NCBI GenBank assembly: GCA_005879505.1
Contig: VBKQ01000143.1
Location: forward strand, 1-28,322
Source: Deltaproteobacteria bacterium
GTDB lineage: Bacteria > Myxococcota > Myxococcia > Myxococcales > 40CM-4-68-19
Reading direction: 5' to 3'
Length of the DNA: 28,322 nt
A program made the position numbers and the translations under genes. A model generated the notes under the pieces. That model saw only the letters and a program-made list of their open reading frames with translations. It made no database searches and was not told the origin of the DNA. Within the stretch, counting starts at the first letter, position 1; each line of letters opens with the position of its first letter. Positions 15,053 through 25,089 of this stretch are shown piece after piece.

Positions 15053-15529
15053 TCAGTGAACCTTCACTTCCTTTCGCGCCCGCGCCAGCGCGTCCTTGAC
15101 CCGGCGCGCCTCTTCGGACGCTTCCGCTCCTGACTGCGAAAGCCGCCGCCGCAGCTCCTCGATGCCGTTCAGCGCGTCCGCGATCGCGCTCGAGGCTGCT
15201 TCGCTGTCGGAGGCGAGGCGGCAGCGCTGACTCACCCGATCGAGATCGTCGTCCCACCGCCGCGACCAGGCATCCCATTCCCGCGCCAGCGCTCCACCCT
15301 CGAGGCCGCCGGGGGCGGGCTGCACCGCGCGCGCGGAGATCTGTGCGTAGAGCCGTTCGACATCGTCCAGACAGGCAGTGGGGGTCTGTTCGGCAGCGGT
15401 CTGCGGTTTGCGGCCGTACAGGTCGGCGACGACGCTGCGGACGATCTGGACGAAGAGCACCGCGCAGAAGGCCCCATAGATGCAGTACACGGCGATGCGG
15501 AAAGGCTTCAGCGCAGGGTCGCGCGGCAC
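15053..15529 (-). CDS. Small single-pass membrane protein
   Basis: This 158-residue protein has one transmembrane helix near the N-terminus (about 10-34, FRIAVYCIYGAFCAVLFVQIV). It is followed by a mostly helical, charged region with two cysteines and a C-terminal Glu/Arg/Ala coiled-coil-like tail. The start is a GTG at 15529, 31 bases after the lipoprotein stop, so it is the last gene of the minus-strand run. Its stop is two bases from the stop of the convergent plus-strand TPR gene. The function is unknown. Confidence 0.7.
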   Translation of the reverse strand: MPRDPALKPFRIAVYCIYGAFCAVLFVQIVRSVVADLYGRKPQTAAEQTPTACLDDVERLYAQISARAVQPAPGGLEGGALAREWDAWSRRWDDDLDRVSQRCRLASDSEAASSAIADALNGIEELRRRLSQSGAEASEEARRVKDALARARKEVKVH

Positions 15530-15560
15530 GCGCAGGGTCTAGCTTGGGCGAGCCGGGCGT

Positions 15561-17105
15561 TCAAGGGCCGGGCTGCGCGACGTCCGGCAGGTACGCGTCG
15601 TAATGTCCCTGCGTATCCGTCCGGCTGCCGCCGAGGAAGACGCTGTGGCCGTTCAGATCGACGGAGAAGAAGTTCACCATCGCGTTCGCCACCAGTGCAT
15701 CCGCTCCGCCTGGCGAGAGCCGTCCACGGACGGTGCCCCCCACGTGAAGGGCATTCGAGATCAGCAGCGGCGCCATCTGCGACTCTCCCAGGTCCGTTCC
15801 GTCGAGGACCACGCCCACGATGGCGCGGGGAAGGGGAGTGCCCGCAGGCGGCACGATCTCGAAGCGCCAGCTCCCGGCATCGGCGACGAGGTGGAAGATG
15901 CCGCTTCCGTCGGTCGGGGTCGTGAACGCCGTCCGCGTGGGTACGAGTCCGTCGGCGAGGCGCGTGGCGAGGATCTGGAAGTTGGCGCCGACCGGCCTGC
16001 CGTCGGGTCCCAGCACCTGGGCGAACCGTTTCACCTTGGGAGGACAGGTGAGCACGAGCGGCGCGGTCTGGGGCAAGGGGATGATTTTCGCATCCGACAG
16101 CGCGGGAGCGTTGGCGTCCGCCGGGGGTGCCGCCTGGACCTGGTATCCACCCTCGCGCAGCGACAACGTGGAGACGCCGCCGTCCGCCACCACGGAGCGC
16201 GCGAGCGTCCAGGACGTCCCGGTGCTGCGGACGTAGACGAGCGCCGACGGCACGGGCACGCCCGCCGAGTCGAGCACATTGATGTCGAGTGCTGCCACCG
16301 GAGTCAATTGCAGCGTGAGAACGGGCGCGTACATCTGCGGTGGATAAACGGGAAGCGGGTCGAGCGGGAGACCTCCATCCGCATCCGCCGGCGGGCCGAC
16401 TTGCAAGAAGAACTGACCCGCATCCGGCGGAATGAGCAGGGAGTAGCCGCCGTTGGTGTCCGAGATCTGTGGCGCTGAGAGCGCCGCGCCCTGCGCGTCG
16501 ACGGCAATGACGCTCGCGCCGGCGACGGCCCCACCGTCCGGGATCAGCAGTCCACCGTTGACCACCGTCAGCGACCCCGCTCCGGGGAGCGCGAAATCGA
16601 GGACAGGAGAGGATGAAAACGAGTCGATCGGACCCGCGCGCAGCGGCGGATTCGGCGCGGCCGGCTGGACCAGCACGTCCCACGTCCGCTGCGGGAGCTG
16701 CGCCCGGTACGTGCCGGAGGTATCCGTGACCGACACCACCTGATCGATGCGGTCTGGAATCACCGGCGCATGATCGGTGAACGTGACCGTCGCGCCGCCG
16801 GGCACCGCGCCGCCGTCCTGGGTCACGCTGCCCGTCGCGGCCAGCGGAGGGGCCAGGGAGAAGTCGTTCAGGACGCCGTGGCGCAGATCGACCTGCACCT
16901 CCTTCAGCGCGAACGGCGAGCCGCTCGGGGGACGCACCTCGACGCCTACCACGGACAGGTTCGCGGCGGGGGCGCGGCATTGTCCGAGGAAACAGACGTT
17001 CGCGCTCGAGCACTGACTGCTGGCGGAGCAGGCGGAGTAGCTCACCCGCGGCTCTCGCAGCGAGCACCCGGCAAGGAAGGCGACCAGCGGAATCGCGCGC
17101 TTCAC
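15561..17105 (-). CDS. Cysteine-rich lipoprotein with carboxypeptidase-regulatory-like repeats
   Basis: This 514-residue exported protein has a signal peptide ending in the lipobox LAGC (Cys14). A compact cysteine module follows, with spacing C-x5-C-x5-C-x4-C (CSASSQCSSANVCFLGQC). Such disulphide modules are common in secreted myxobacterial lipoproteins. The rest is made of beta-sandwich repeats of carboxypeptidase-regulatory-like type, recognisable by recurring G-x-Y and DTxGxY endings (SDTNGGYSLLIP; TDTQGHYDAYLP). The GTG at 17105 gives a four-base overlap with the preceding stop (GTGA); GTG 17111 would add two residues. It is probably surface- or periplasm-facing and may bind carbohydrate or protein. 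No enzyme motif is visible. Confidence 0.82.
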   Translation of the reverse strand: MKRAIPLVAFLAGCSLREPRVSYSACSASSQCSSANVCFLGQCRAPAANLSVVGVEVRPPSGSPFALKEVQVDLRHGVLNDFSLAPPLAATGSVTQDGGAVPGGATVTFTDHAPVIPDRIDQVVSVTDTSGTYRAQLPQRTWDVLVQPAAPNPPLRAGPIDSFSSSPVLDFALPGAGSLTVVNGGLLIPDGGAVAGASVIAVDAQGAALSAPQISDTNGGYSLLIPPDAGQFFLQVGPPADADGGLPLDPLPVYPPQMYAPVLTLQLTPVAALDINVLDSAGVPVPSALVYVRSTGTSWTLARSVVADGGVSTLSLREGGYQVQAAPPADANAPALSDAKIIPLPQTAPLVLTCPPKVKRFAQVLGPDGRPVGANFQILATRLADGLVPTRTAFTTPTDGSGIFHLVADAGSWRFEIVPPAGTPLPRAIVGVVLDGTDLGESQMAPLLISNALHVGGTVRGRLSPGGADALVANAMVNFFSVDLNGHSVFLGGSRTDTQGHYDAYLPDVAQPGP

Positions 17106-17800
17106 TGGCACACCCGATGCGCAGGCGGGCTGGGAGAAAAAGTGGGGCCATCACATTGGCCGGAGAACTGCTCCAGGTGGACGTCCACGACGAATTTATA
17201 CGTGCTGGCGGTGTAGCCCTGCTTCATCGCCCGATTGGGCAGCGTAGTGGAAGCGGGGTCGAATCCGGTGGTCTCTCCGATGACGACTTCCACCACGTGC
17301 AGCCCGCTGCTCACGATTCCGGCGGCCGCGGCGTCGAACGCGAACGTGCGCAGCGGCCTGACGGTCTGCGTGACGTTGTCGAAATTGGCCGCGATCTGCT
17401 CGGAGAACGCGATCCGCGTCGAGGGAACGTTGGCGGTGTCGTAGTCGATGAACCAGCGCGCCTCCAGCGTGACCGTGGAGTCCTGCTCCTGCACGCTGAG
17501 GCCGTCGAACTCGAGCCGGCAATGACAACGGGGCGACGCGGCGAGATCGGTGGAGCCCTGCTGATAGAGGGTGAGGACGCGGGCGAGAAGGTAGGAGGGT
17601 ATGGTCTCGAGGACGATTTGCGGCGCCGGATGCGGCGATTCGACGATGATTGCGTCGATCGTCTGCGGCACCATGCAGGAGACCTGTGGGCACACGATCA
17701 CGCCCAGGGTCGACGCAAAGGCTGCGCCACGGACAAACCGGCGGAAAAACGGCCTCCTGAAAATCATGCAAAGGTGTGCGAACGTCCGCCTGCGCGACAT
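17102..17800 (-). CDS. Exported protein paired with the lipoprotein, function unknown
   Basis: The product is up to 232 residues. An Arg-rich n-region and hydrophobic stretch (FVRGAAFASTLGVIVCPQVSC) form a probable signal peptide. The Cys at its end has a poor lipobox (QVSC), so lipidation is uncertain. The mature part is beta-rich and contains Cys pairs (RCHC; QC near the C-terminus; final CQ). ATG 17800 lies five bases after the sigma-54 activator stop, with AGGA too close for ideal spacing; ATG 17767 would give a shorter and more typical signal peptide. The stop overlaps the lipoprotein start by four bases, and the two may form a complex. I do not recognise the family. Confidence 0.72.
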   Translation of the reverse strand: MSRRRTFAHLCMIFRRPFFRRFVRGAAFASTLGVIVCPQVSCMVPQTIDAIIVESPHPAPQIVLETIPSYLLARVLTLYQQGSTDLAASPRCHCRLEFDGLSVQEQDSTVTLEARWFIDYDTANVPSTRIAFSEQIAANFDNVTQTVRPLRTFAFDAAAAGIVSSGLHVVEVVIGETTGFDPASTTLPNRAMKQGYTASTYKFVVDVHLEQFSGQCDGPTFSPSPPAHRVCQ

Positions 17801-17805
17801 TCCTG

Positions 17806-19631
<1,826 letters not shown>

Positions 19632-19632
<1 letters not shown>

Positions 19633-20501
19633 CAGCGCCCCTGTCCCTGCTGCAGCAGGCGGTCGGGGAGCTGCTCTTCGCCCTTGAAGTTGATCGCGGC
19701 GTGGATCGCGCCGCCCGCCCAGAGCGCGTAGAAGAGCGCCGCGCCCACCCATTTCACCACGTTGAGCCGCGTCGCGGTCTTGTACGGCGTGCTCCCCGGC
19801 CCGTGGTCGTCGAAACGGCCGGTGGCATTGTCGCGGAGCTGCTCGATGAGCAGCGCGCTCCCGGCGCTGGCGGCCCCGGCGATGAGCTGGGAGGTAGCGA
19901 GAAAGATGCCGAGCTTGCGGTCGCCGTTCTGCAGTTGCCCGAGCCCGAACGGCATCATCGTCACCCAGAACTCGTGCTGGACCACGCGCCGCTCGATGGA
20001 CGGCGAGATCTGCTGCAGTCGCTTTCGCTCCTCTTCCAGCTCGCGCTGGCGCCGCCGCTCCGCCTCCTCCGCCGCTGCTTTTTTCTGCACATCCTGCTCC
20101 GCCCGCTTCTGCGCCCGCAGCGGCGCGAGCCGTGGCTCGGCCTCCTTCTTCACCTGGTTGAAAAAGGAGACAGCCCCCGGCGGGACGTAGAACGGATCCA
20201 GCTCCGCGTCCGGATTGATGTACAGGTACTCGAGGAAGGCGCTGTACGCCTCGCCCTTGCGCCCCTGGTAGAAGAGCGAAAGCCCGAGCAGGCGGTACGC
20301 CTCGGCCCGCATCTGCAGCGAGTCGAAGCGACCCGCCTCCAGCAGGGCGGCGAGCAGCTTGGAAGCCTGGGCGTAGTCGCCGTACTCGAACGTCACCCGC
20401 GCCCGGTTCATCGCTTCGATGGCCGCGCGCGACTCTTCGTCGGCCGGCGGCTGCGCAGGCTGGGCTTGCGTGAGGAGGATGACGGCGAGCAGCGCGATCA
20501 T
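19632..20501 (-). CDS. Exported TPR/coiled-coil membrane protein
   Basis: The 289-residue product begins MIALLAVILLTQAQP, a signal peptide. TPR-like helices (about 25-105, including RVTFEYGDYAQASKLLAALLE) are followed by a strongly charged coiled coil (about 120-165, QKKAAAEEAERRRQRELEEE). Two or three hydrophobic segments come next (about 175-190, 200-225 and 250-275). It starts with ATG overlapping the kinase stop (TGATG), and its own stop overlaps the activator start. It sits between a transmembrane kinase and its putative regulator, so it may be a membrane partner of the kinase. No family name is assigned. Confidence 0.78.
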
Positions 20502-22258
20502 CAGGGCGTGCCCTGGGCGTAGTCGAGCTTGTTGACCCAACCGGCCTTCAACTCGATGGACAGCGTGCGGTCGCCGATGGTCACGGTGGCGAGCTGCGTG
20601 GGCTGTGTCATTGCGTAGGGGAGCGGATTCGACGCCGTCCCCACCAGCACCGGGCCCCGTCCGACGACGTCGACCACGACACGGGCATCGCGGGGCGCAT
20701 TCAGCACCTCGAACTGCGCTGGCTTCGCGGGGCCGTAATCGAGCTTGTACATCTGGCCAGGCTGGTTCTTCGTCACCGTCAGGAGCTGGCTATTGTCCTC
20801 GCAGCAGGGGTGGCGCACGAGCACGCGGTGCGGACCGGGGGTGAGCTTGAGAGAAAAAAGGGTGCTGTCGCCGAGGTCCCGGTCATCGACCGTGACCTGC
20901 GCGTGTTGGCGGACGTGCAGCTTCACATCCAGCACCTCCGCCGGCTTGGCCGGCGGAGGCGCAGTGCGTTGGCGGTTGTTCTCAGAGGTCGGGACGACGG
21001 CACTCACGGTTGGCGGCGCAGCCGGCGGAACGGTCCTCGACCTCGCGTCCAATTTCTCCCGCGCGCTGCGTTCCGCCGCGAGCTTCTCCTCGGCGACCCT
21101 CTTCTCGGCCGCCTTCGCGCGAGCTCGCTGGATGGCCACGCGCAGCTCCCAACCCGCGGCTCCGGCGACCGCCAGCGCCACCATCGCCACCATCGCGCGC
21201 CGGGCCAGCCTGAACAGCCGCTCGCGGCGCCGGATGCGATCGACGCGGCCGCGCGCCCGCGCATTCCCTGGATCGAGCGACAGCGCGCGCCCGAAAGCGG
21301 CCAGCGCCGCGCTGGTGCGCTTCTGCGTGAGGTGCTCCTCCCCGACGTCCAGGGTCCGCGCGACCAGCCGGGCCCGGACGTCGGCCGCGTGCGCCTGCGG
21401 CGCCCGCACGAACGCAGCCAGCTCGCGCACGGGATCGTCGATGCCCGCCTCCCGCAGCAGCTGCGTCAGCTCCAGCTTCACCTCGGCGGCGCTCTGGTAG
21501 CGCTTCGCCGGATCGTTTTCCAGGAGGCGGGCGATGATCTTCGCTTGCGCGTCGCTGACCGAGGGCCGGACGGCGCGCGGGTCACGGCGCGTGCCGTCGA
21601 GGATGCTGCGCAGCAGCGCCGCGGGCGAGGCCCCCTGGTAGGGGAGCTTTCCGCAGGACAGCCAGTAGAAGATGGTCCCGAAGGAGAAGAGGTCTGCCCG
21701 GGGATCGGCGGGCTTGCCCTCGATGGTCTCCGGCGCAAGATGGGAGGGGGACCCGAGGATGCTGCCGGTGACGGTGAACTTCTCGTCGGGATCGAGGAGC
21801 GCGGCGATCCCGAAGTCGGTCAGCTTCACGACGCCGTCGTCGCGGACCATGACGTTCTCTGGCTTCAGGTCGCGATGAATGACGCCCGCCGCGTGCGCGT
21901 GCTGCAGCGCTTCCGCGATGGGGAGCAGGCAGGCCGCAGCGAGCTCGGGTGGATCGAATGGATGCTCGTCGGCGAACGCCCGCAAGGTCTGCCCGCGGAT
22001 GAACTCGGTGACGAGATAGCTCGGCTGTGCCTGCGGGCCAGAGAAGTCATAGACGTCGAGGATGTAGGGGTGATGCAAGCGCGCCACCGCGTGCGCCTCG
22101 CGATCGAAGCGCTTGCGGATGTCCTCGCGGGAATGGAGATGCGCGTGCAGGACCTTCACGGCGACGGTGCGCCTGAGCTGGGTATCCCAACCCCGCCACA
22201 CCACGGCCATTCCGCCCTGCCCGACCTGCTCTTCGAGCCGGTACCGGCCCAGCTCCAC
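20501..22258 (-). CDS. Transmembrane Ser/Thr protein kinase (Hanks type)
   Basis: This 585-residue kinase is complete in its catalytic parts. The Gly-rich loop is GQGGMAVVW (13-21), the ATP lysine is Lys35 (VAVK), the catalytic loop is HRDLKPEN (128-135), DFG is at 148-150, and APE at 175-177 follows an activation loop rich in Thr and Ser. A TPR-like segment (about 285-330) leads to one membrane helix (about 345-367, AMVAMVALAVAGAAGW). A charged helix and Pro-rich linker come next, then an extracytoplasmic beta region resembling PEGA (VLDVKLHVRQHAQVTVDDRDL). The GTG start is fixed by GGAGG (22263-22267) four bases upstream. It probably senses an envelope signal and phosphorylates cytoplasmic partners. 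Confidence 0.93.
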   Translation of the reverse strand: MELGRYRLEEQVGQGGMAVVWRGWDTQLRRTVAVKVLHAHLHSREDIRKRFDREAHAVARLHHPYILDVYDFSGPQAQPSYLVTEFIRGQTLRAFADEHPFDPPELAAACLLPIAEALQHAHAAGVIHRDLKPENVMVRDDGVVKLTDFGIAALLDPDEKFTVTGSILGSPSHLAPETIEGKPADPRADLFSFGTIFYWLSCGKLPYQGASPAALLRSILDGTRRDPRAVRPSVSDAQAKIIARLLENDPAKRYQSAAEVKLELTQLLREAGIDDPVRELAAFVRAPQAHAADVRARLVARTLDVGEEHLTQKRTSAALAAFGRALSLDPGNARARGRVDRIRRRERLFRLARRAMVAMVALAVAGAAGWELRVAIQRARAKAAEKRVAEEKLAAERSAREKLDARSRTVPPAAPPTVSAVVPTSENNRQRTAPPPAKPAEVLDVKLHVRQHAQVTVDDRDLGDSTLFSLKLTPGPHRVLVRHPCCEDNSQLLTVTKNQPGQMYKLDYGPAKPAQFEVLNAPRDARVVVDVVGRGPVLVGTASNPLPYAMTQPTQLATVTIGDRTLSIELKAGWVNKLDYAQGTP

Positions 22259-22346
22259 CGAACCTCCGCGGGAACCCTGACGCGCGTGTCGCGTTTCTAC
22301 AGCGAAACCGCTGGCGATGCCATTCGCTTGAACCCGGACATTCCCG

Positions 22347-22916
22347 TCAGCCGCGCCGCCCTGTCCGGACGCGCGCGAGAAGCTCTTCGAGAAGCTTCTT
22401 GGCCTCCCGGGGGAGGGAACGGGCGTGCGGCAAGGGCGCGAACGAGGCGGCGTGCGCCTTGGCAGAGCGCCCGCCCGCTCGCGGTGGGCCACCGGCCGGC
22501 GCCGTCGCGGTCGTATCGAGCTTCTCCGCTCCGTCGAGGTCGGCCTTCTTGGGCTGATCGACGAGCGCGCGCAGCTCGGCGAGGCGCTCGCGCAGGAGAT
22601 CGTTTCCCGGATCCGCTCCCAAGGCGTGCTCGTATGCCTCGGCGGCCTGCGCAAACCGCCCGGCGCTGGCATGCATCTCGCCGACCTCGGCGCTGCTCAC
22701 CGGTGCCACGCGCGGCTCCGGCTCTTCCGGCTCCGGACGCCTGCGACTCACGAGCTCGCTCGGCTGCAACAGCGCCCGCACGGCTTCCATGCGCGCGCGA
22801 ATGCGCTCGTCGGCTGGTTCCTGGGCGAGATACGCCTCGAAGAGCTCGATGGCCGCGAGCAGCTCGCCACGCCGGACCGCCCTCTCGGCCTTCTGCTCGA
22901 GCTCGGCGGGCGTCAT
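22347..22916 (-). CDS. TPR protein upstream of the kinase
   Basis: This 189-residue soluble protein has two TPR-like units (about 2-40, ELEQKAERAVRRGELLAAIE; about 78-115, VGEMHASAGRFAQAAEAY). A Pro/Ala-rich linker follows, then a basic helical tail (REAKKLLEELLARVRTG). It has no signal peptide or membrane segment, so it is cytoplasmic. It ends 88 bases before the kinase start and may dock the kinase or its substrates, an inference from position. The ATG has no obvious Shine-Dalgarno sequence; a TACAAT hexamer lies seven bases upstream. The function is not recognised. Confidence 0.75.
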   Translation of the reverse strand: MTPAELEQKAERAVRRGELLAAIELFEAYLAQEPADERIRARMEAVRALLQPSELVSRRRPEPEEPEPRVAPVSSAEVGEMHASAGRFAQAAEAYEHALGADPGNDLLRERLAELRALVDQPKKADLDGAEKLDTTATAPAGGPPRAGGRSAKAHAASFAPLPHARSLPREAKKLLEELLARVRTGRRG

Positions 22917-22923
22917 CGGGCGG

Positions 22924-22929
22924 ATTGTA
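22924..22929 (-). promoter_or_regulatory. Possible -10 element (TACAAT) for the TPR-kinase cassette
   Basis: TACAAT matches the consensus TATAAT in five of six bases and stands out in this GC-rich DNA. It is seven bases before the ATG at 22916, so transcription from it would give a leaderless or nearly leaderless mRNA. No good -35 element is visible 16-18 bases upstream, so the call is tentative. Confidence 0.28.
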
Positions 22930-22941
22930 CCGGATGCTCGA

Positions 22942-24024
22942 TCAGGGCGCGAGCGCAGGCTGCGCCGCGGGCAAGAGCCCATGCGTCCGGCTCTGCAGCG
23001 CCAGCTGCTGCAGGCCCTCGACGGCGCTGGGAAAGAGGGGCGCGAATCCCAGCGCCCGCAGCCGCTGCGTGTCGTACCATCGGTCGGCCGACAGTTGCTC
23101 GAGCAGATCCGGTTCGAGGCGCGGCGGGGCGACGGGCGGCTGACCTCCGAACGCCATCCGCCAGGCTCGCGCGATGCGCCGGTTCAACGGTCCCCAGAGG
23201 ACCCAGTCCGGGAGGTGCTTGGCGAGCCAGAGGGCGAAACGCGCCGGGCGCGGCGAGTAAGGCAGCCTGCCCGCTTCGCGGGCGCCGGCGGCTTGTAGCA
23301 CGGCACGGGCCAGCTCCTCGAGCGGCAGCGGCACGTCGTCGGCGACGTTGAAGGCGCGGCCGTCGAGAGCACCGGCCTCGGACCCGATCAGCACCGCTGC
23401 CTGGGCCACGTCCTGGGCATGCACGGTATGCACCACCGGGCCGCGCCTCGGCAGCCAGAGGGCGCGGCCGGATCGCGCCGCCAGCGCGGCGATGGCGAGG
23501 ATCACCGCCAGACCGCGGCGCTGCCTCGGGCCGTAGGTGAGCGCGGGTCGCAGGATCGCCAGCTTGAGCCCGCGCGTCCGGCGCCAGAGGAACGCCTCCC
23601 GCTCCACCGCCCAGCGGGTCGCGCCGTGTCTGTCCACGGGCAGCTTCACTTCGCCTTCCTCGCAGGGCAGGTTGCGCGGGCGGCCGTAGACGGAGGTGCT
23701 GGAGAGCAGCAGGAACGATGCGCCCGCCTGGAGCGCGGCCGCCATCGCCGCCCGGGCGGACGCCAGCGCTTCGAAGATCTCGTTCGGCCCGGGGTAGGCG
23801 GCGTGGGCGATGAGCCGCACCCCGCTCGCCAGCTCCGCGGCGGCGAGGGCGCCCTCTGGCTGGCCGAGCTCGACGGCAGAAACCGCCGCGCCCGCCAACC
23901 GTGCAGCGGCGCAGTCGCTTCCCGGCTTGTCCAGCGCGCGCACCTTCCACCCTGCCTGTGCGAATGCCTCACACAGGTGCGAACCGATCAGCCCGGCTGC
24001 GCCGGTGACGAGGACTGCGCGCAC
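22942..24024 (-). CDS. NAD-dependent epimerase/dehydratase family protein (atypical SDR)
   Basis: This 360-residue extended SDR protein has the nucleotide-binding motif TGAAGLIG (7-14) directly at its N-terminus, SSTSVYG (108-114) and LRPALTYGPRQR. It also has the C-terminal substrate domain (FNVADDVPLPLEELARAVL). The catalytic YxxxK expected near residue 135 is missing: Ala135 and Ala139 occupy the Tyr and Lys positions by alignment with family landmarks. It may therefore have lost oxidoreductase activity or act as an atypical NAD(P)-binding protein. The GTG at 24024 places the Rossmann fold at the start; an in-frame TTG at 24060 is possible. It ends 25 bases before the TPR gene on the same strand. 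Confidence 0.85.
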   Translation of the reverse strand: MRAVLVTGAAGLIGSHLCEAFAQAGWKVRALDKPGSDCAAARLAGAAVSAVELGQPEGALAAAELASGVRLIAHAAYPGPNEIFEALASARAAMAAALQAGASFLLLSSTSVYGRPRNLPCEEGEVKLPVDRHGATRWAVEREAFLWRRTRGLKLAILRPALTYGPRQRRGLAVILAIAALAARSGRALWLPRRGPVVHTVHAQDVAQAAVLIGSEAGALDGRAFNVADDVPLPLEELARAVLQAAGAREAGRLPYSPRPARFALWLAKHLPDWVLWGPLNRRIARAWRMAFGGQPPVAPPRLEPDLLEQLSADRWYDTQRLRALGFAPLFPSAVEGLQQLALQSRTHGLLPAAQPALAP

Positions 24025-24123
24025 GAGCTGGGATCTGTCACGGCCGCCCCGCGCCCGCAACCCGCTGAGTCATCGGTGGAATCCGGGCGTACAGTGTGGG
24101 TAGCCAGACTGCAATTCGTACAC

Positions 24124-24152
24124 TTCGCGGGGCGCTCGGGCCCCGATATGCT
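24124..24152 (+). promoter_or_regulatory. Possible promoter for the diguanylate cyclase gene
   Basis: TTCGCG (24124-24129) and TATGCT (24147-24152), 17 bases apart, resemble -35 and -10 boxes (three and four of six consensus bases). The gap between the divergent epimerase and cyclase genes (24025-24183) also contains two direct CGTACA copies (24088 and 24117). The TATGCT box covers the ATG at 24148, which favours the downstream GTG as the true start. The evidence is weak. Confidence 0.28.
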
Positions 24153-24183
24153 GTCTAATCAACGCCCGGGGGAGCCGCCGCAC

Positions 24184-25086
24184 GTGCAAGGTCTCGACGC
24201 ACTCCTGATCGAGCGTTCGCCAGATTTCCTCGTGATTCTGGACGCGGAGATGCGCGTCGTGAGGGCGAGCGCGGGGTTGCGCTCCGCCGTCCCGGTGGTG
24301 GCGCCGGGAGAGGATTTCCTCCGCTCGCTGGACGAGCCCTCGCAGGATCGGATGCGTCAGTCCCTGTCCCTTCACCATGATCCTGCCTTCTCGCTCTCCC
24401 TCGAGCTGGTCCATCGCGGCCGGGAGCGCCTGATCAGCACGGCGTATCGCTTCTTCGGGGTCGAGCGGCCCTACCTCGCGGGAGTGGGGCGCGAGTCGGC
24501 CACTTCGACCGACCTCGTCGATCAGGTCGACGTGCTGCGGCGCCGCTACCACGAATCGGTCTCCCAACTGGCTTCGCTCACGGGCAGGCTGCGCGAGCTC
24601 GCCCGGATCGACTCCCTCACCGGGGTCCTCAACCGCCGCGCGTTCCTCGACCATGCCGACAGCGAGTGGGTCCGCCACCGCCGGCACAATCATTCGCTCG
24701 CTTGTGCGATGATCGACGTCGACGGCTTCAAGAACATCAACGACACCTTCGGCCACGCGGCCGGCGACGCCGTGCTGCAGCACATCGGCGCGCTGATCCG
24801 CGCCACGCTGCGCGCCAGCGACCTGCCGGCGCGGCTGGGGGGCGACGAGTTCATCGCCTTGATGCCGGAGACGAACCTGGAGGGCGGGATGGCGACCGCG
24901 CAGCGCCTGCTGGCGCGGGTGGCCGCCCGGCCGCTCACGGTGCTCGATCAGAACTTTGCCACCACGCTCTCGATCGGCGTATCGAGCGCGGAGCAGTGCA
25001 GCAGCCTCGAGGAGCTGATGGCGAGCGCCGACCGCGCCCTGTACCGCGCGAAGAAGGAGGGCCGCGCGCGGGTGTGCAAGGCGTAG
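24184..25086 (+). CDS. PAS-GGDEF diguanylate cyclase
   Basis: This 300-residue protein probably makes cyclic di-GMP from two GTP. Residues about 5-110 form a PAS-like sensor (IERSPDFLVILDAEMRVVRA). A short helical linker (about 115-145) leads to the GGDEF domain. The active site is an intact GGDEF (219-223), with the metal-binding DVDGFKNINDTFGH upstream. The inhibitory site RxxD is RASD (210-213), exactly five residues before the motif, so product feedback is expected. I chose GTG 24184 because GGGGGAG (24168-24174) lies nine bases upstream; ATG 24148 has no ribosome site. It ends three bases from the stop of the convergent amidohydrolase gene. Confidence 0.92.
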   Translation: MQGLDALLIERSPDFLVILDAEMRVVRASAGLRSAVPVVAPGEDFLRSLDEPSQDRMRQSLSLHHDPAFSLSLELVHRGRERLISTAYRFFGVERPYLAGVGRESATSTDLVDQVDVLRRRYHESVSQLASLTGRLRELARIDSLTGVLNRRAFLDHADSEWVRHRRHNHSLACAMIDVDGFKNINDTFGHAAGDAVLQHIGALIRATLRASDLPARLGGDEFIALMPETNLEGGMATAQRLLARVAARPLTVLDQNFATTLSIGVSSAEQCSSLEELMASADRALYRAKKEGRARVCKA

Positions 25087-25089
25087 GAA

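Noticed and set aside
24148..24183. ATG start for the diguanylate cyclase
   Set aside because: It has no Shine-Dalgarno site and falls within a possible -10 box; the downstream GTG has a strong GGGGGAG.
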